DNA of 64,000 nucleotides, from assembly GCF_018812025.1 (NCBI RefSeq), contig NC_063045.1, forward strand, positions 16,493,546 to 16,557,545, given 5' to 3'. The notes beneath the pieces were generated by a model. That model was not told where the DNA came from, searched no databases, and saw nothing but the letters and a program-made list of their open reading frames with translations. Below, piece by piece: positions 1-11,000 of this stretch. A program made the translations under genes and the position numbers. Positions within the stretch are counted from its first letter, which is position 1; each line of letters starts with the position of its first letter. This DNA is from Megalobrama amblycephala. Its lineage: Eukaryota; Chordata; Actinopteri; Cypriniformes; Xenocyprididae.

Positions 1-302
1 AAGTTATTATTTTTGTTTTGTTTTTGCACACAAAAAGTATTCTCATCGCTTCATAACATTAAGGTTGAAACACTGAAGTCAGGTTGACTATTTTAACCAT
101 GTCTTTGGTACTTTTCTGGACCTTGAATGACGTAATTACGTTGCATTCTATTGGGGTTAAAAAAAACCTCTTGGATTTCATCAAAAATATCTTAATTTGT
201 GTTTCAAAGATCATGATGAACAAAGGCCTTACGGGTTTGGAACGACATGAGAGTGAGTACTTAATGACAGAAATTTCATTTTTGGGTGAACTAACCCTTT
301 AG
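1..302. mobile_element. TTAA-type inverted-repeat MITE, right half (cut by window edge)
   Basis: The right arm of the repeat family seen complete at 5658-6394, 21149-21735 and 44558-45310. It carries the same landmarks in order: a 'cacaaaaagtattctc' segment, 'atcttaatttgtgtt', 'ggaacgacatgag.gtgagta' and the terminal 'gggtgaactaaccctttag'. The left arm lies outside the window. It is non-coding; the short open frame inside it (84-302) also occurs in other copies and is not a gene. Confidence 0.8.
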
Positions 303-550
303 TTTTGCCACTTAGTCTTGAAATACCTGAAAATGAGTAAAGCCGGGCACACATTTAACGACTAGCTAAAACATTCTAAGACTGAGCTCAACACACAGCG
401 ATTGTTTCCTGTGACTGAAGCAGATTTATATACTTTCACATGGAATTTGAACACCGACTGTAATCGCAGACTGAACGCAATTGGCTCTGACTGGATGAGT
501 TTGAGCGCGATCAGTCATAAGTATCAATTTACGTTAAGTGTGGTTTAATA
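303..550. other. Intronic sequence, no recognised feature
   Basis: Unique-looking sequence in presumed camsap2 intron 2. No exon, RNA gene or repeat was recognised. Confidence 0.4.
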
Positions 551-1247
551 GGCCACGTACACACTGCAGCTAAATTCTGCTTAATCGAGTTCTGTACACA
601 CACAGTTCATTAAAATACGGGAGTGAAAACCGCAATCTACAACCGAATTAACTCCCGAAAAATACAGGTAGTGACAACCGCATTTACAGAAATTCTATGC
701 AGTGTGTACGGAACCGAACTGAACAACTAGTTGTTAATGACATTTACGTGCACTGCTGTTACGTGTTTCTCGTGTATGCACGGCAAATCACAGGGAAAGC
801 ACAAGCCTATCCAAATGCTTTATGCTGAAAATCGCGATTCATGTCTGCTCACTTTAATAACTCCATAAGCCCGTTTGCTTTATGAGACGAGCTTAAACAA
901 CAAGCCCAAAAACGCTTATAGTGAGTGACCATGGCAACACAGAAAGAACGCGCGCTGTGTGAAACTGGCTATACAAGCAAAACACGACGCCTCCGTCGAC
1001 TGTGTTAGTGTGTTTAGTTAAACTGGGGAAAATAACGAGTGTTTTGTCACTTTAATATTACTTTGGTCACGATAACGGATACCAAACACGAGAGACGCCA
1101 GAACATCGCTATGGTTTCCAAGCTGTCAATCATCGCATTTTCAAGAGTGAGTCGTGTTCCGTACACATACGTAGCGATAATTTAGGGGATTCACTCCCGC
1201 ATTTAAATGCGGTTGTCACTCCTGAAACTTACAGTGTGTACGTGGCC
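551..1247. mobile_element. Non-autonomous DNA transposon with GGCCACGTACACACTG ends
   Basis: The left end GGCCACGTACACACTG (551-566) is matched as a reverse complement by CAGTGTGTACGTGGCC at about 1232-1247. Subterminal sequence is partly inverted-repeated ('cgggagtga', 'tgcggttgtcac'). No transposase frame is visible. A short related piece ('ttaaatacggttgtca') recurs near 55667-55706 in adgrd2 intron 10. The superfamily was not determined and no clear target-site duplication was found. Confidence 0.65.
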
Positions 1248-1357
1248 ATAGTGACGTCAACAGAGAGCTTACATATCATATCACTAAAGCTTGAATGATC
1301 AGGATAAGAAATCGGTAGTCGGCATCGGATGCAAAAATCCTGATCATAGCATCCCTA

Positions 1358-1883
1358 TCATTTACTCACCATCAAGCATCCAAATACAATATTTAAAATT
1401 ACAGAAGAATTAATATTTCCCCAGTAAATCACAATAATCTTTCGAAGAAATTCCCATTTAATTATAGGAAAAATCTCAAAAAGCGGAAAACCAGGAAATT
1501 CCCACCACGTGCGCCCTGGGAACCAGCGACTGTATAGTAACAATTGTTGCACAGAATGTTCTCGAATTAAATACAAGAACCTGATAACAAAAAGTAAAGG
1601 AATAGTTCACCTAAAATTTAAAATTAATTATAATTTTACTCACAATCAAGCATAAAATATAACATTTAATAATATATAAGAATTAAATGTACATTTCCCC
1701 AGTAAATCACAATAATCTTTTGAAGAAATTCCCATTTAATTAAGGAGAATATCAAAAAGCATTGAAACAGGAAATACCTAATCACCATGTGTGCCCTGGG
1801 AGCCTGCGTCAGTATAGTAACAATTATTGCACCAAATACTCAAATTAAATCTAAATACTTACAAGAACCTAATAACAAAAAGT
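1358..1883 (+). repeat. Two-copy direct tandem duplication (about 280-bp period)
   Basis: Copy 1 (about 1358-1598) and copy 2 (about 1640-1883) share long blocks in the same order: 'ccagtaaatcacaataatct' at 1421 and 1699, 'gaagaaattcccatttaatt', 'gtgccctggga', 'tatagtaacaatt.ttgcac' and 'acaagaacct.ataacaaaaa'. The offset grows from 278 to about 288 bp, so the copies have diverged by substitutions and small indels. Confidence 0.7.
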
Positions 1884-2524
1884 ACTGCCTCCATTCATGA
1901 TCAACAAGCACTGATGCCAAGAGACATGAAGTAGGTCAAGTGTGCATACTGCGCTGGTTTGTGAATTATGCAGAAGTCTATGTCTCGAATGCAATATCTT
2001 TAGTTCGGGTTCATGCCATGCAGATGTATGTAGACTACATATAAAATATGAGTTATTGGACTGCTCAAATTCAGATGTGTGGACTTCAATGTTCAGATAC
2101 AAGTACAGGAATAAAAGGACTCAAAAGGTAGTCGCTGCATCGGATCGCTGTTCGTTTTTTGTATAACAGGCGAGCATATGTCTTCAGGAAATGTAAAAAT
2201 GTTCTCAGTGCCATCAGTTCTGCACTGTGCATGTATGTAAATAACATCCATCCCTGAGGAGACCACAGCTCTAAATATGACACTCTCTCTCATTGTCTGC
2301 CAGGGCCAGATATAGCGTCATGTCATTTAGAGGCTGCATACTTGCATCTCTGGTGTTATAATTTACACTTGTCAAAACATTCATTAGTCTTAGTTAAGCC
2401 TAATTCATTCTCAGAGTAACGATGCAGGGGTGCTGATCTCAAGGGACTGAGCAGTTCGTACCAACATAAAGATACAATATCATTACACAACAACATCATA
2501 TATGATGACAAGGGCTTGTTAACA

Positions 2525-2578
2525 CAGAGCAAGTGAGATTAAATTGTTTTACATTATTTATATATATAATATATAATA

Positions 2579-2657
<79 letters not shown>

Positions 2658-3061
2658 ATATATTTTATATATATATATATATATAATAATTAAATATAAA
2701 TATAATTAAATATAAATTAACTTTTTTTAAAAATTAATACATATGCTATATACACTACAGAATATATATAAAACAATTTTATTCATAAATTTATATAAAT
2801 TAAAAATATAGTTAAACAATACAACACTTTCATATTTCATAATACTTTTTCATATTTCGTAATGTCAGACATATTTTTGTTTTTATATACGCACATATAA
2901 TATAAAAATATCATTTAAATAATCTAAATAATTTTATATGCTGTATTAGAGAATAAATATATTCATATATACTTCATTGAATATCCTTAATATAACTTAA
3001 ATATATAATACAAGTTTAAATAATTATTACAACAATTAAAAACACACATATATGTATTAAA

Positions 3062-3110
<49 letters not shown>

Positions 3111-3185
3111 AGTTAAAAATGCATTATTAATATTTCATACATATATTTAAAAAATATTTTAATGATACATTATAATAAAAATCAA
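2525..3185. repeat. AT-rich block with (TA)n microsatellites
   Basis: Almost pure A/T. Long TA dinucleotide runs lie at about 2581-2645 and 2650-2685, with another TA run followed by CA at about 3064-3110. No coding or transposon signal was recognised. Confidence 0.85.
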
Positions 3186-3960
3186 CATGTTGTATCAGAT
3201 CTATGTGTGCTGTTAAATTACATTAATCCCTGAACACAATGACTATTATGACATCTTTTTCTCGCTGTGGCGTGACTATGTGGGTGAGAGTGCGAGCTGC
3301 ATATGTGTGCGTATGTATGTATTTTTGAGTGAGTCTATAATGTAAAATGAATGCGGGGTTGTGTGTGGGTGGGCGGCAGCTGCAGTAGCAAATACGATTC
3401 TTCAGTAGAGACTAGAGAGAGAGAGAGAGAAAGCAGTAAAGACATTTTTCCATATAAGACTTTCCTTACACTTTTGAATTAAAGAGTTAGATTTCCAAAA
3501 CTTCACACACAGTCCATCCAGCCCATGTGCAAACACAATAATAATGTCAGAGCTATAAACATACCCATCACCATCTAATCACAACAGAAGTCATTTACAT
3601 TTATTAAAAAAAGTCTTAAAGGTACAGTAGAAAAAAAATGCTGTTCAATTAGAAAGGTCCGTATTCACAATCACAAACGTTTAATATTTGCATACATTTT
3701 AAAGCCTTGCCAGTTGAAGATTTTTTTCACACGTTGTTCTAGCATACACTTTTCTGAGTGCGTACACTCAGAAACTTTTCTCACTTTTCTCACACGCACA
3801 CACATTAGCCTGTCTAAACTAAACTAATTGTCTTTCGCGTCTTTATCACGTGAGAATCAGTGTATATATAATATGTACAGTGAAGTTACTGTTTATTCAA
3901 TTTCTTACTTCAATAATACTATTAAATATGCCTCTCTTTCTCTCTCTTTATTCCTTAAGC
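3186..3960. other. Intronic sequence with small GA and GT microsatellites
   Basis: A moderately complex stretch with a short (GA)n at about 3412-3430 and GTGTGTGGGTGGG-type repeats near 3360. No exon of camsap2 was recognised on the minus strand. Confidence 0.4.
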
Positions 3961-4116
3961 CAGGGACACACCAAGCAGAAGATCGGCTGTTGGGCAACGT
4001 CGGACCGTTTTTAAGCACCTGCCGAGTACCGTTTCCTTGTGTATTCCTGACGCAGGCAACAACATAGTCAGCTTTTATCAGTGCTAGTTCTTTGGCATCG
4101 GTTTGGTGTGTCCCTA
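3961..4116. mobile_element. Short MITE with CAGGGACACACCAA ends
   Basis: CAGGGACACACCAAGC at the left end is mirrored by TTGGTGTGTCCCTA at the right end (about 4103-4116). The spacing of about 155 bp and lack of coding sequence fit a deleted hAT-like MITE; the superfamily is inference. It directly abuts the SINE that follows. Confidence 0.6.
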
Positions 4117-4124
4117 CCCTTATA

Positions 4125-4413
4125 CGACCTTCTAGGTCATAGAGCTGGAGCCTATCCCAGTTTCCTAGGCCAGAGGCAGTGGAAAGCACCCTGGATAGAT
4201 GGCCAGTCCATCACAGGGCTCTCACACACGAGCAACTGTGACTGTCCAATTTAGCTAACTTGCATGTCTTTGGACACGGGTTTTGGAAACAGGAGTACCT
4301 GGAGGAAACCCACACTGACATGGGGAAAACATAAGGAACTCCTGGCTCAGCCGTGACTTGAACTGGGGACCTTGCTGTGAGGCAACAGCGCTAACCACTG
4401 AGCCACCGTGCCG
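4125..4413 (-). mobile_element. V-SINE-like tRNA-derived SINE
   Basis: Read on the minus strand, the head is a degenerate tRNA promoter. A box A-like GTGGCTCAGTGGTTAG is followed about 25 bp later by a box B-like AGTTCAAGTC. Downstream comes the conserved teleost SINE core (GGGTTTCCTCC, then GTCCAAAGACATGCA). The order head, core, tail matches tRNA-derived V-SINE/DANA-type elements of fish as I know them. It is not a functional tRNA: no cloverleaf or CCA context is evident. Confidence 0.75.
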
Positions 4414-4702
4414 AATTAAATACACCTACTGTGAAAAAATAAAGCACTGTTTATTTCATTTTTATATGTAATGTGCATCTTTGTTCTTATTTTTAATAAT
4501 ATTTCAGATTTTCATCTTCACCCACCTGTACTCTGGCCTAAATAGTCTGTCATTCTTTTTTCTTTTATATTTTGTTACCTTGTAAGGCTACATTTTTTAC
4601 ATTAGTTTAGGCTACATTTGTTTGGCTGTACTGCTCAGTCACTTGCAAAATTCGTGAATTTTCCTAAACAAAAAAACTAATCATGATAAAATCGCAGACC
4701 CC

Positions 4703-4773
4703 TAGTTTGAAACGACGTGAATGTGAGTAACTGATGACAGAATTTTAATTTTTGTGTGAACTTAACTTTTAAA
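4703..4773. mobile_element. Solo right end of the TTAA-type MITE
   Basis: The segment 'aacgacgtgaatgtgagtaa' followed by 'gacagaatttt' and 'gtgtgaacttaactttta' matches the right terminus of the family at 5658-6394. The element body is missing and the end is diverged, so this is an old truncated copy. Confidence 0.6.
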
Positions 4774-5588
4774 TCCTTGCATGCAGATTTAAATAAAATA
4801 AAGTGTATGACAAAGCCCTTTTACTTTCAAGAACATTTCAATGCACAAGCAGATGAAACTCTGATCACCTCACAAAACACTGACAGGATTTGCCTCTCAC
4901 ATCCAAAATAGAAGCCCCGCTGAATTATTGATGGTAAACCGCCGCAGTCGTTCAGTCGATGCAGTCAAAACTTATTAATGTGTGTGGAAGTTTCTACAAA
5001 AACAGCAGCACTCTGTCATCAAAAAGAAAGCAGTGTCCTATCACCTTCACCCCAAAAGATAGATGAGCCAAATAAATTGGCTCTAAATGTAGCATTTTTA
5101 GTGAATGAATATATCAATATATAAAAGTCTTACTGTTAACCAGTTACTGATATAATTAATATAACTTCCTGTGTGCTAAATGTATGCACATTTAAATCAA
5201 CATAAGAACAATAATATTAGACATGCATCAAAATTTCGCCAACCAAAAGTATGAATTTTCGAAACAATGACAAAATCACTGACTGAAACAGTGATGTTTA
5301 ATAAATAGTATTTCTCAGATGGTGCGTTTTGACTGTGTTCAGCGTCTGTTTCATGCACACAATGTGGAAAAGCTACAACAGGTAATGTTAGCAGTGTGGA
5401 CGCATCTTACCGTGACCAAAAATGATGCTAAGAGTAGCAATATGTAAAATTTGTTGGATTTAAATATTGACAACAAGCCACCTCTCGAAGAACTTCACTA
5501 AGACTGGTTTAATTGATCACCCAGTTACCCAAATTTAATAACCAAAACTTTATTTATTTTTTTTTTTTTTTATGCATTACTAATAACA
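4774..5588. other. Intronic sequence, no recognised feature
   Basis: Presumed camsap2 intron 2. No exon, RNA gene or named repeat was recognised on either strand. Confidence 0.4.
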
Positions 5589-6562
5589 GTCAAGTCAAGT
5601 CAGGTCACATTTCTATAACGCTTTATACAATACAGATTGTTTCAAAGCAGCTTCACATTAAAGGGTTAATTCACCCAAAAATGAAAATAATATCATTTAT
5701 TACTCACCCTCATGTTGTTCTACACCCGTAAGACCTTCGTTCATCTTCGGAACACAAATTAAGATATTGTTGATGAAATCCGATGGCTCAGTGAGGCCAC
5801 TATTGAGAGCAAAGCCACCGAACTTCTCAAGATCCATAAAGCTACTAAAAACATATTTAAATCAGTTCATGTGAGTTCAGTGGTTCAATCTCAATATTAT
5901 AAAGCGACGAGAATACTTTTTGTGTGCCAAAAAAACAAAATAACGACTTTTCAACACTGCTTCGGAGCTTTACGAATCTTTTGTTTCGAATTAGTGATTC
6001 GGATCTCCTTTCTAGCGGCTAAACTGCTGAAATCATGTGACTTTGGCGCTCCGATTCACTGATTTGATTCGTAAAGCTTCGAAGCAGTGTTTTGAAATCG
6101 GCCATCACTAGATATTGTTGAGAAGTCGTTATTTTGGTTTTTTTTGACACACAAAAAGTATTCCTGTCGCTTTATAATATTAAAGGTAGAACCACTGAAC
6201 TCACATGAACTGATTTAAATATGTTTTTCGTACCTTTATGGATCTTGAGAGGTTCAGTGGCATTGCTCTCAACAGAGGCCTCACTGAGCCATCGGATTCA
6301 TCAAAAATATCTTAATTTGTGTTCCGAAGATGAACAACATGAGGGTGAGTAATTAATGACAGAATTTTCATTTTTGTGTGAACTAACCCTTTAATAAACA
6401 TGGAAAATTACAGCGTTCATTTTGTAAAATTCATCAGTTAAGAAATGGATTCAATTTCAGCTGTAAAGCAGAAGACAATCGTGTCAATATTCAGCTCAGA
6501 TTAGTTCAGTGTTGTTTCATTTCAGTTCAATAACTGTCAGTTTCATCAATTATTAAATCAAT
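5589..6562 (+). repeat. Dispersed cyprinid repeat, interrupted by a MITE
   Basis: The left piece 5589-5661 (landmarks 'acgctttatacaatacagat' and 'caaagcagcttcacattaa') and right piece 6395-6562 (landmarks 'ggaaaattacag' and 'cagctgtaaagcag') are two parts of one dispersed repeat. An uninterrupted copy of the junction is present at 21737-21960, and a left-part copy at 8506-8655. The gap is filled by the TTAA element at 5658-6394. Confidence 0.7.
5658..6394. mobile_element. Complete TTAA-type palindromic MITE
   Basis: A 737-bp inverted-repeat element bounded by TTAA on both sides. The ends are AGGGTTAATTCACCC on the left and its near reverse complement on the right; the arms fold back over most of the length. 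No transposase is encoded. Comparison with an empty copy of the host repeat at 21761-21784 shows that TTAA was duplicated on insertion. TTAA targets are used by piggyBac and Kolobok transposases; which applies here is inference. Confidence 0.85.
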
Positions 6563-7977
6563 TTTTTTACATTAACTGTTTGCTACTTACAAAACAAACA
6601 TATAAGAAAAATTTAAATTACAAATTAATAAAAACTGGCAGACATAATTTAAAAACACTAATATAGGCCAATACAATCCATCATTTTCAGTGATGCAGGT
6701 TTTTGTGTGGCTATTTTATTTATAAAATTCACAAGCCAGACCCAAACCCAAGTAACCTACATTAGCACCAATTGCCGTGCCAAAGCTCCAACATAATCTA
6801 GGGTTTAACTTCAGGGTTATTAGTTGAAAAGCCAAAATGCGGCTAAGAAATCGAGATTTGGTCCTTTACCGACACCTCAGCGAGTCTACTTCAAGCAATA
6901 ATAACCCAACGGAAGCATAAACATTTCTACACTCAGATTACGATGTAATGACTGCAGTATTTTCTTAAAACAGGACCGCCATAAAGCCATAGCCAAACAA
7001 CCCACAGCGTGAGGCTAAACAGGTTAAAGTTGAGCACGGGAAGAGTGACAGATCTTGTAGTCAGACGGCTTACTGTAGCAGAGCTAGTGTAGAACAGCAG
7101 ACAGATGGACGGCTTTCTGACGCTAATGAGGATTTGTGGGCTCTGAGTTCAAGGTGCTGAAACATTCATTGGTTCGTAGAAGAGATCAAGCTATACAGGC
7201 CTGAATCAATGAGCGCAGCGATGCGTTCGGCTACATGTGAAAACAATAGCTCTGGGACTCTAAATTGTATCAGCAGAGCAAAGTGATCATTTAATATAAT
7301 AAAAATAATCAATTCGTCACGGGGAGCACAGAATACAGTAACTAGAATCATTATTGGCACTATGCAAAATCGTTATTCACGCAGCGAAGAGATTGTTTGC
7401 GATGATATGTGCTCCATTGAGGTTGAGGAAGCCAGAGGCACTACAAACAGCGGCACGGTAATTAAATATCAACAGGAAGTCACTCACACAACAACAGCAC
7501 TCTTTATATCTTTAAAGCAGATGCTATGAGCACGAAATACGTCTTCAATTAAACAATGTGACAGCATAAAGGACATAAAACACAGAGAGAATTATGAGTT
7601 GTCTATCCCAACCACATTCTGGGCCTTTCCAAAGCTGCTTTGGTTTACAGACAACATGAAACAACACATTTTACTTCTGTAATGTGATGTATTTCCTAAG
7701 GAGGCCAGATATCTCATTCTGTATTGTATCGAGTAGCGGCCAATATTTAGAATACCTTCATCTAAAGCTCACTTAAAATGTTGTTATTGTATTGTATTTT
7801 TCTGAAATAGACATCAGTCGGATATGTAACAAATTTAGAACAAGTGGCCTGAATTGAATGTCAAAAAATCTGATCGATTTTTTTGCTATTTAAGCATAAT
7901 ATCCGAAGATACCAAATGTCACAAAAAATAAATCAGAGAGCGTAAATCATGAAACGTGCGTAAAAGAGTTCTCTCAC
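6563..7977. other. Intronic sequence of camsap2 intron 2
   Basis: Higher-complexity non-coding sequence between the interrupted repeat and camsap2 coding exon 2. No exon continuing the camsap2 protein ('SAHxAMID' is expected next from the family) was found on the minus strand here, so intron 2 extends beyond the left window edge. Confidence 0.5.
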
Positions 7978-8237
7978 CATCTGAATGGGTTTCTTTTGCA
8001 GGTCTCTCTCGGTCACCAGTCTCTCCTGGTCGGTGACGTACAGGCCCTTCTGAGCCAGAGCCTGGATGACGGCGTCATGACCCAGCAGAGGTTTGACGGC
8101 GTCGCTCTTCAAAATCAGACTTCCTGCTCGGCAGTACAGCTCAGCCGACAGCAGCAGGCCGGCTACAGGAGGCTTCAGGTGCTCCTGCTCATACTGGTCC
8201 TTGTAGAAGGGCTCGTTCAGGTCTTCTGGAACATTGT
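7978..8237 (-). CDS. camsap2: camsap2 coding exon 2 (residues 47-133)
   Basis: On the minus strand the acceptor CTTGCAG precedes ACAATGTTCC, and the donor is ATG followed by GTGAGAG. The first two bases complete the codon left open by exon 1 (GAC, Asp47), and the exon ends in phase 0 after KKPIQM. Its 260 bp encode the conserved segment before the CH domain. The plus-strand open frame over the same bases is an antisense shadow. Confidence 0.92.
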
Positions 8238-10960
8238 CTGCAAGATGACAGAACGACAGTTACCGTTACATTGCTGCCATCTAAAGGCCCCAATATACTC
8301 AGAGCGAAGTTCTTTTTCACTCTTTGTTTATGGGGAAAACGAAGTTCAAAATACGTGACCAGGGGTGTACTGTTACCGAACATCCCGGCGCCGCTCACAC
8401 TGCTGAGAGCGGCGTTTAGATGAATATGTAAATATGTGCTGGATGCTTTTCTCTCAATAACAAATACGTTTGCACCAGCTCTGCAATTCAGCACTCCAGT
8501 AAATCACGTCAGGTTTATTTATATAACACTTTACACAATAGATATTTTAAAGCAATCAGCTTTACAGCATTAAACTTGAAGAAACAGTGTCAGTGTCTCT
8601 TTAGATTAGAATTACAACTAAATTTTCAACTATAAAGCAGTTTTCCAGTGCGTTTATTGATTTTATTTGCAGACGTCTGACCTCGACAGACTGAACAGAA
8701 GAAATGAACTGGATTTCTACGTCAAAGGCGGCGGAGCCTCAGAGCCACACCTACCTATTACCATATCACCATGGAGCAATGGCAGTACAAAGGTGTTTAA
8801 TAGCCGGAGCTAAATTTTCCAGAAACTTTGCTTTGGCAAGCTGTTTCGAACTCCCGAAACAAATACCGATAAAACTTGATGAATTTGTTCAAAATTATGT
8901 CACACCAGTTCATTCTTTGATTTCACTTGAAGTATATCAGGGCCTTAACACTCAGTTTGTCTTTAAAAACAGTAACAATTTAATAACGGTTAAATGTTAA
9001 ATCTTCAGCAAATCTCAAAATGAATATTAATTTTCATACTGTTGTGTTGTGATGCCTAAATTCACTTGTAGTATTTACAAAAAAATTATTATTTTTTTTT
9101 TGAGTTGTTTATTTTTTTATTTAGACAAAATAGTATAGAATTGTAGTAGCAGCTATTTATCCTTTTTTTTTTTTTTCACCCATAACATAAAAATAATTAT
9201 CGGCTTATCAGCATTGGTATTTAAAGCTAAATATATAATATTCATCATATTAATCAGTCCCTCCAGTTTTTCATGATTTTGCGATTGCAAAACACAAAAT
9301 GAACATAATTTTTGCAATCCTGCGTTAAAATAATAACAAAAAGCACGGTACTACTTGAAGTTATTGACAAATTTGTGTAAAGAAACATTTATGAATGAGA
9401 AAATAAGGCACAAAATTCACTTGTAGCATTTAAAAAGATTGATTTTAGTTTTTAGCGTTTTTTTAAATTTATATTGGCTATTTATTTAAAGGGATAGTTC
9501 ACCCAAAAATGAAAATTTGCTGTTTATCTGCTTACCCCCAGCGCATCCAAGATGTAGGTGACTTTGTTTCTTCAGTAGAACACAAATGATGATTTTTAAC
9601 TCCAACCGTTGCCATCTGTCAGTCAAATAATGCTAGTGGATGGGAACTTCTACTATAAGAGTAAATAAAACTTGCATAGACAAGTCCAAATTAAACCCTG
9701 CGGATCGTGACGACACATTGATGTCCTAAGACAAGAAACGATCGGTTTGTGTGATAAACCGACCAGTATTTATATCATTTTTTAACTCTAATACACCACT
9801 ATGTCCAACTGCGTTCAGCATTCGCTTAGTGAGGTCTGATCGCGCTCTGACAGCGGCAGTGATGTCTCGCGCATATACTTCAATGAGTGCTAGACATCAC
9901 TTCCGTTGTCAGAGCGCGATCAGACCTTACTAACGAGTGCTGAACGCAGTTGGACATAGTGGTGTATTAGAGTTAAAAAATGATATAAATACTGTTCGGT
10001 TTATCGCACAAACCGATCGTTTCGTGTCTTAGGACATCAATGTGTCGTCACGATCCGCAGGGTTTAATTTGGATTTGTCTAAGCAAGTTTTATTTACTCT
10101 TATAGTAGAAGTTCCCATCCACTAGCATTATTTGACTGACAGACGGCAACGGTTGGACTTAAAAATTATCATTTGTGTTCTACTGAAGAAACAAAGTCAC
10201 CTACATCTTGGATGCTCTGGGGGTAAGCAGATAAAGATCAAATTTTCATTTTTGGGTGAACTATCCCTTTAAATTGGTTATTGGCCATTACATAATCAGC
10301 ATTAGTATTTAAACTATTAATCATATTAATCAGTCCCTTTCAGTTTTTGGCGATTCTGTGATTGTGGAACAACACAAAATCAACAATTTTTTTGGCAAAC
10401 CTGCATTATTTGCCATTTAGCTGCAAAATAATAGCACAGTACTACTTGAAGTTATTGACAAATTTGTGTAAAGAAACATGTATGAATGGAAAAAAAGTCA
10501 CAAAATTCACTTTTAGCATTAAAAACGATTAATTCTATAGAATAGTATATAGAATATATTAATCAGCTATTTATCTGTTTTTGGCCATAATGTAAAAATA
10601 ATCATCAGCTTATCAGCATTGATATTTAAACCTAATTACACAATAATCATCATATTAATCAGTCCCTCCAGTTTTTTGGCAAACCTGCATTATTCGCCAT
10701 TTAACCGCAAAATAATTGCAAAAAGAACAGTACTACTTTAAGTTATTGACAAATTTGTTTAATAAAGAAACATGAATAAAACTAATAACAAAAATAAAAA
10801 TAAAATGTCAAAAATAACAATGTTTTTTAATCCTTTTTGCACCCAAATTTGGCAAGACAGAAAAAAAAGACATTATTTATTTATTATTAAACATAATCTT
10901 TTTCTGACACATGACTATTTTACAATACATAAATAAGGTAAATTTGGTATCTAAATTATA

Positions 10961-11000
<40 letters not shown>

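Noticed and set aside
4330..4413. tRNA-like box A and box B on the minus strand
   Set aside because: They form the head of a SINE with the V-SINE core downstream; no cloverleaf can be drawn.
1..7977. Further camsap2 exons left of exon 2
   Set aside because: The expected continuation (start of exon 3, family SAHxAMID) was not found on the minus strand; the exon is probably outside the window.
8704..9000. 98-aa plus-strand open frame in camsap2 intron 1
   Set aside because: No recognisable domain, no splice signals, and the surrounding gene is on the other strand.
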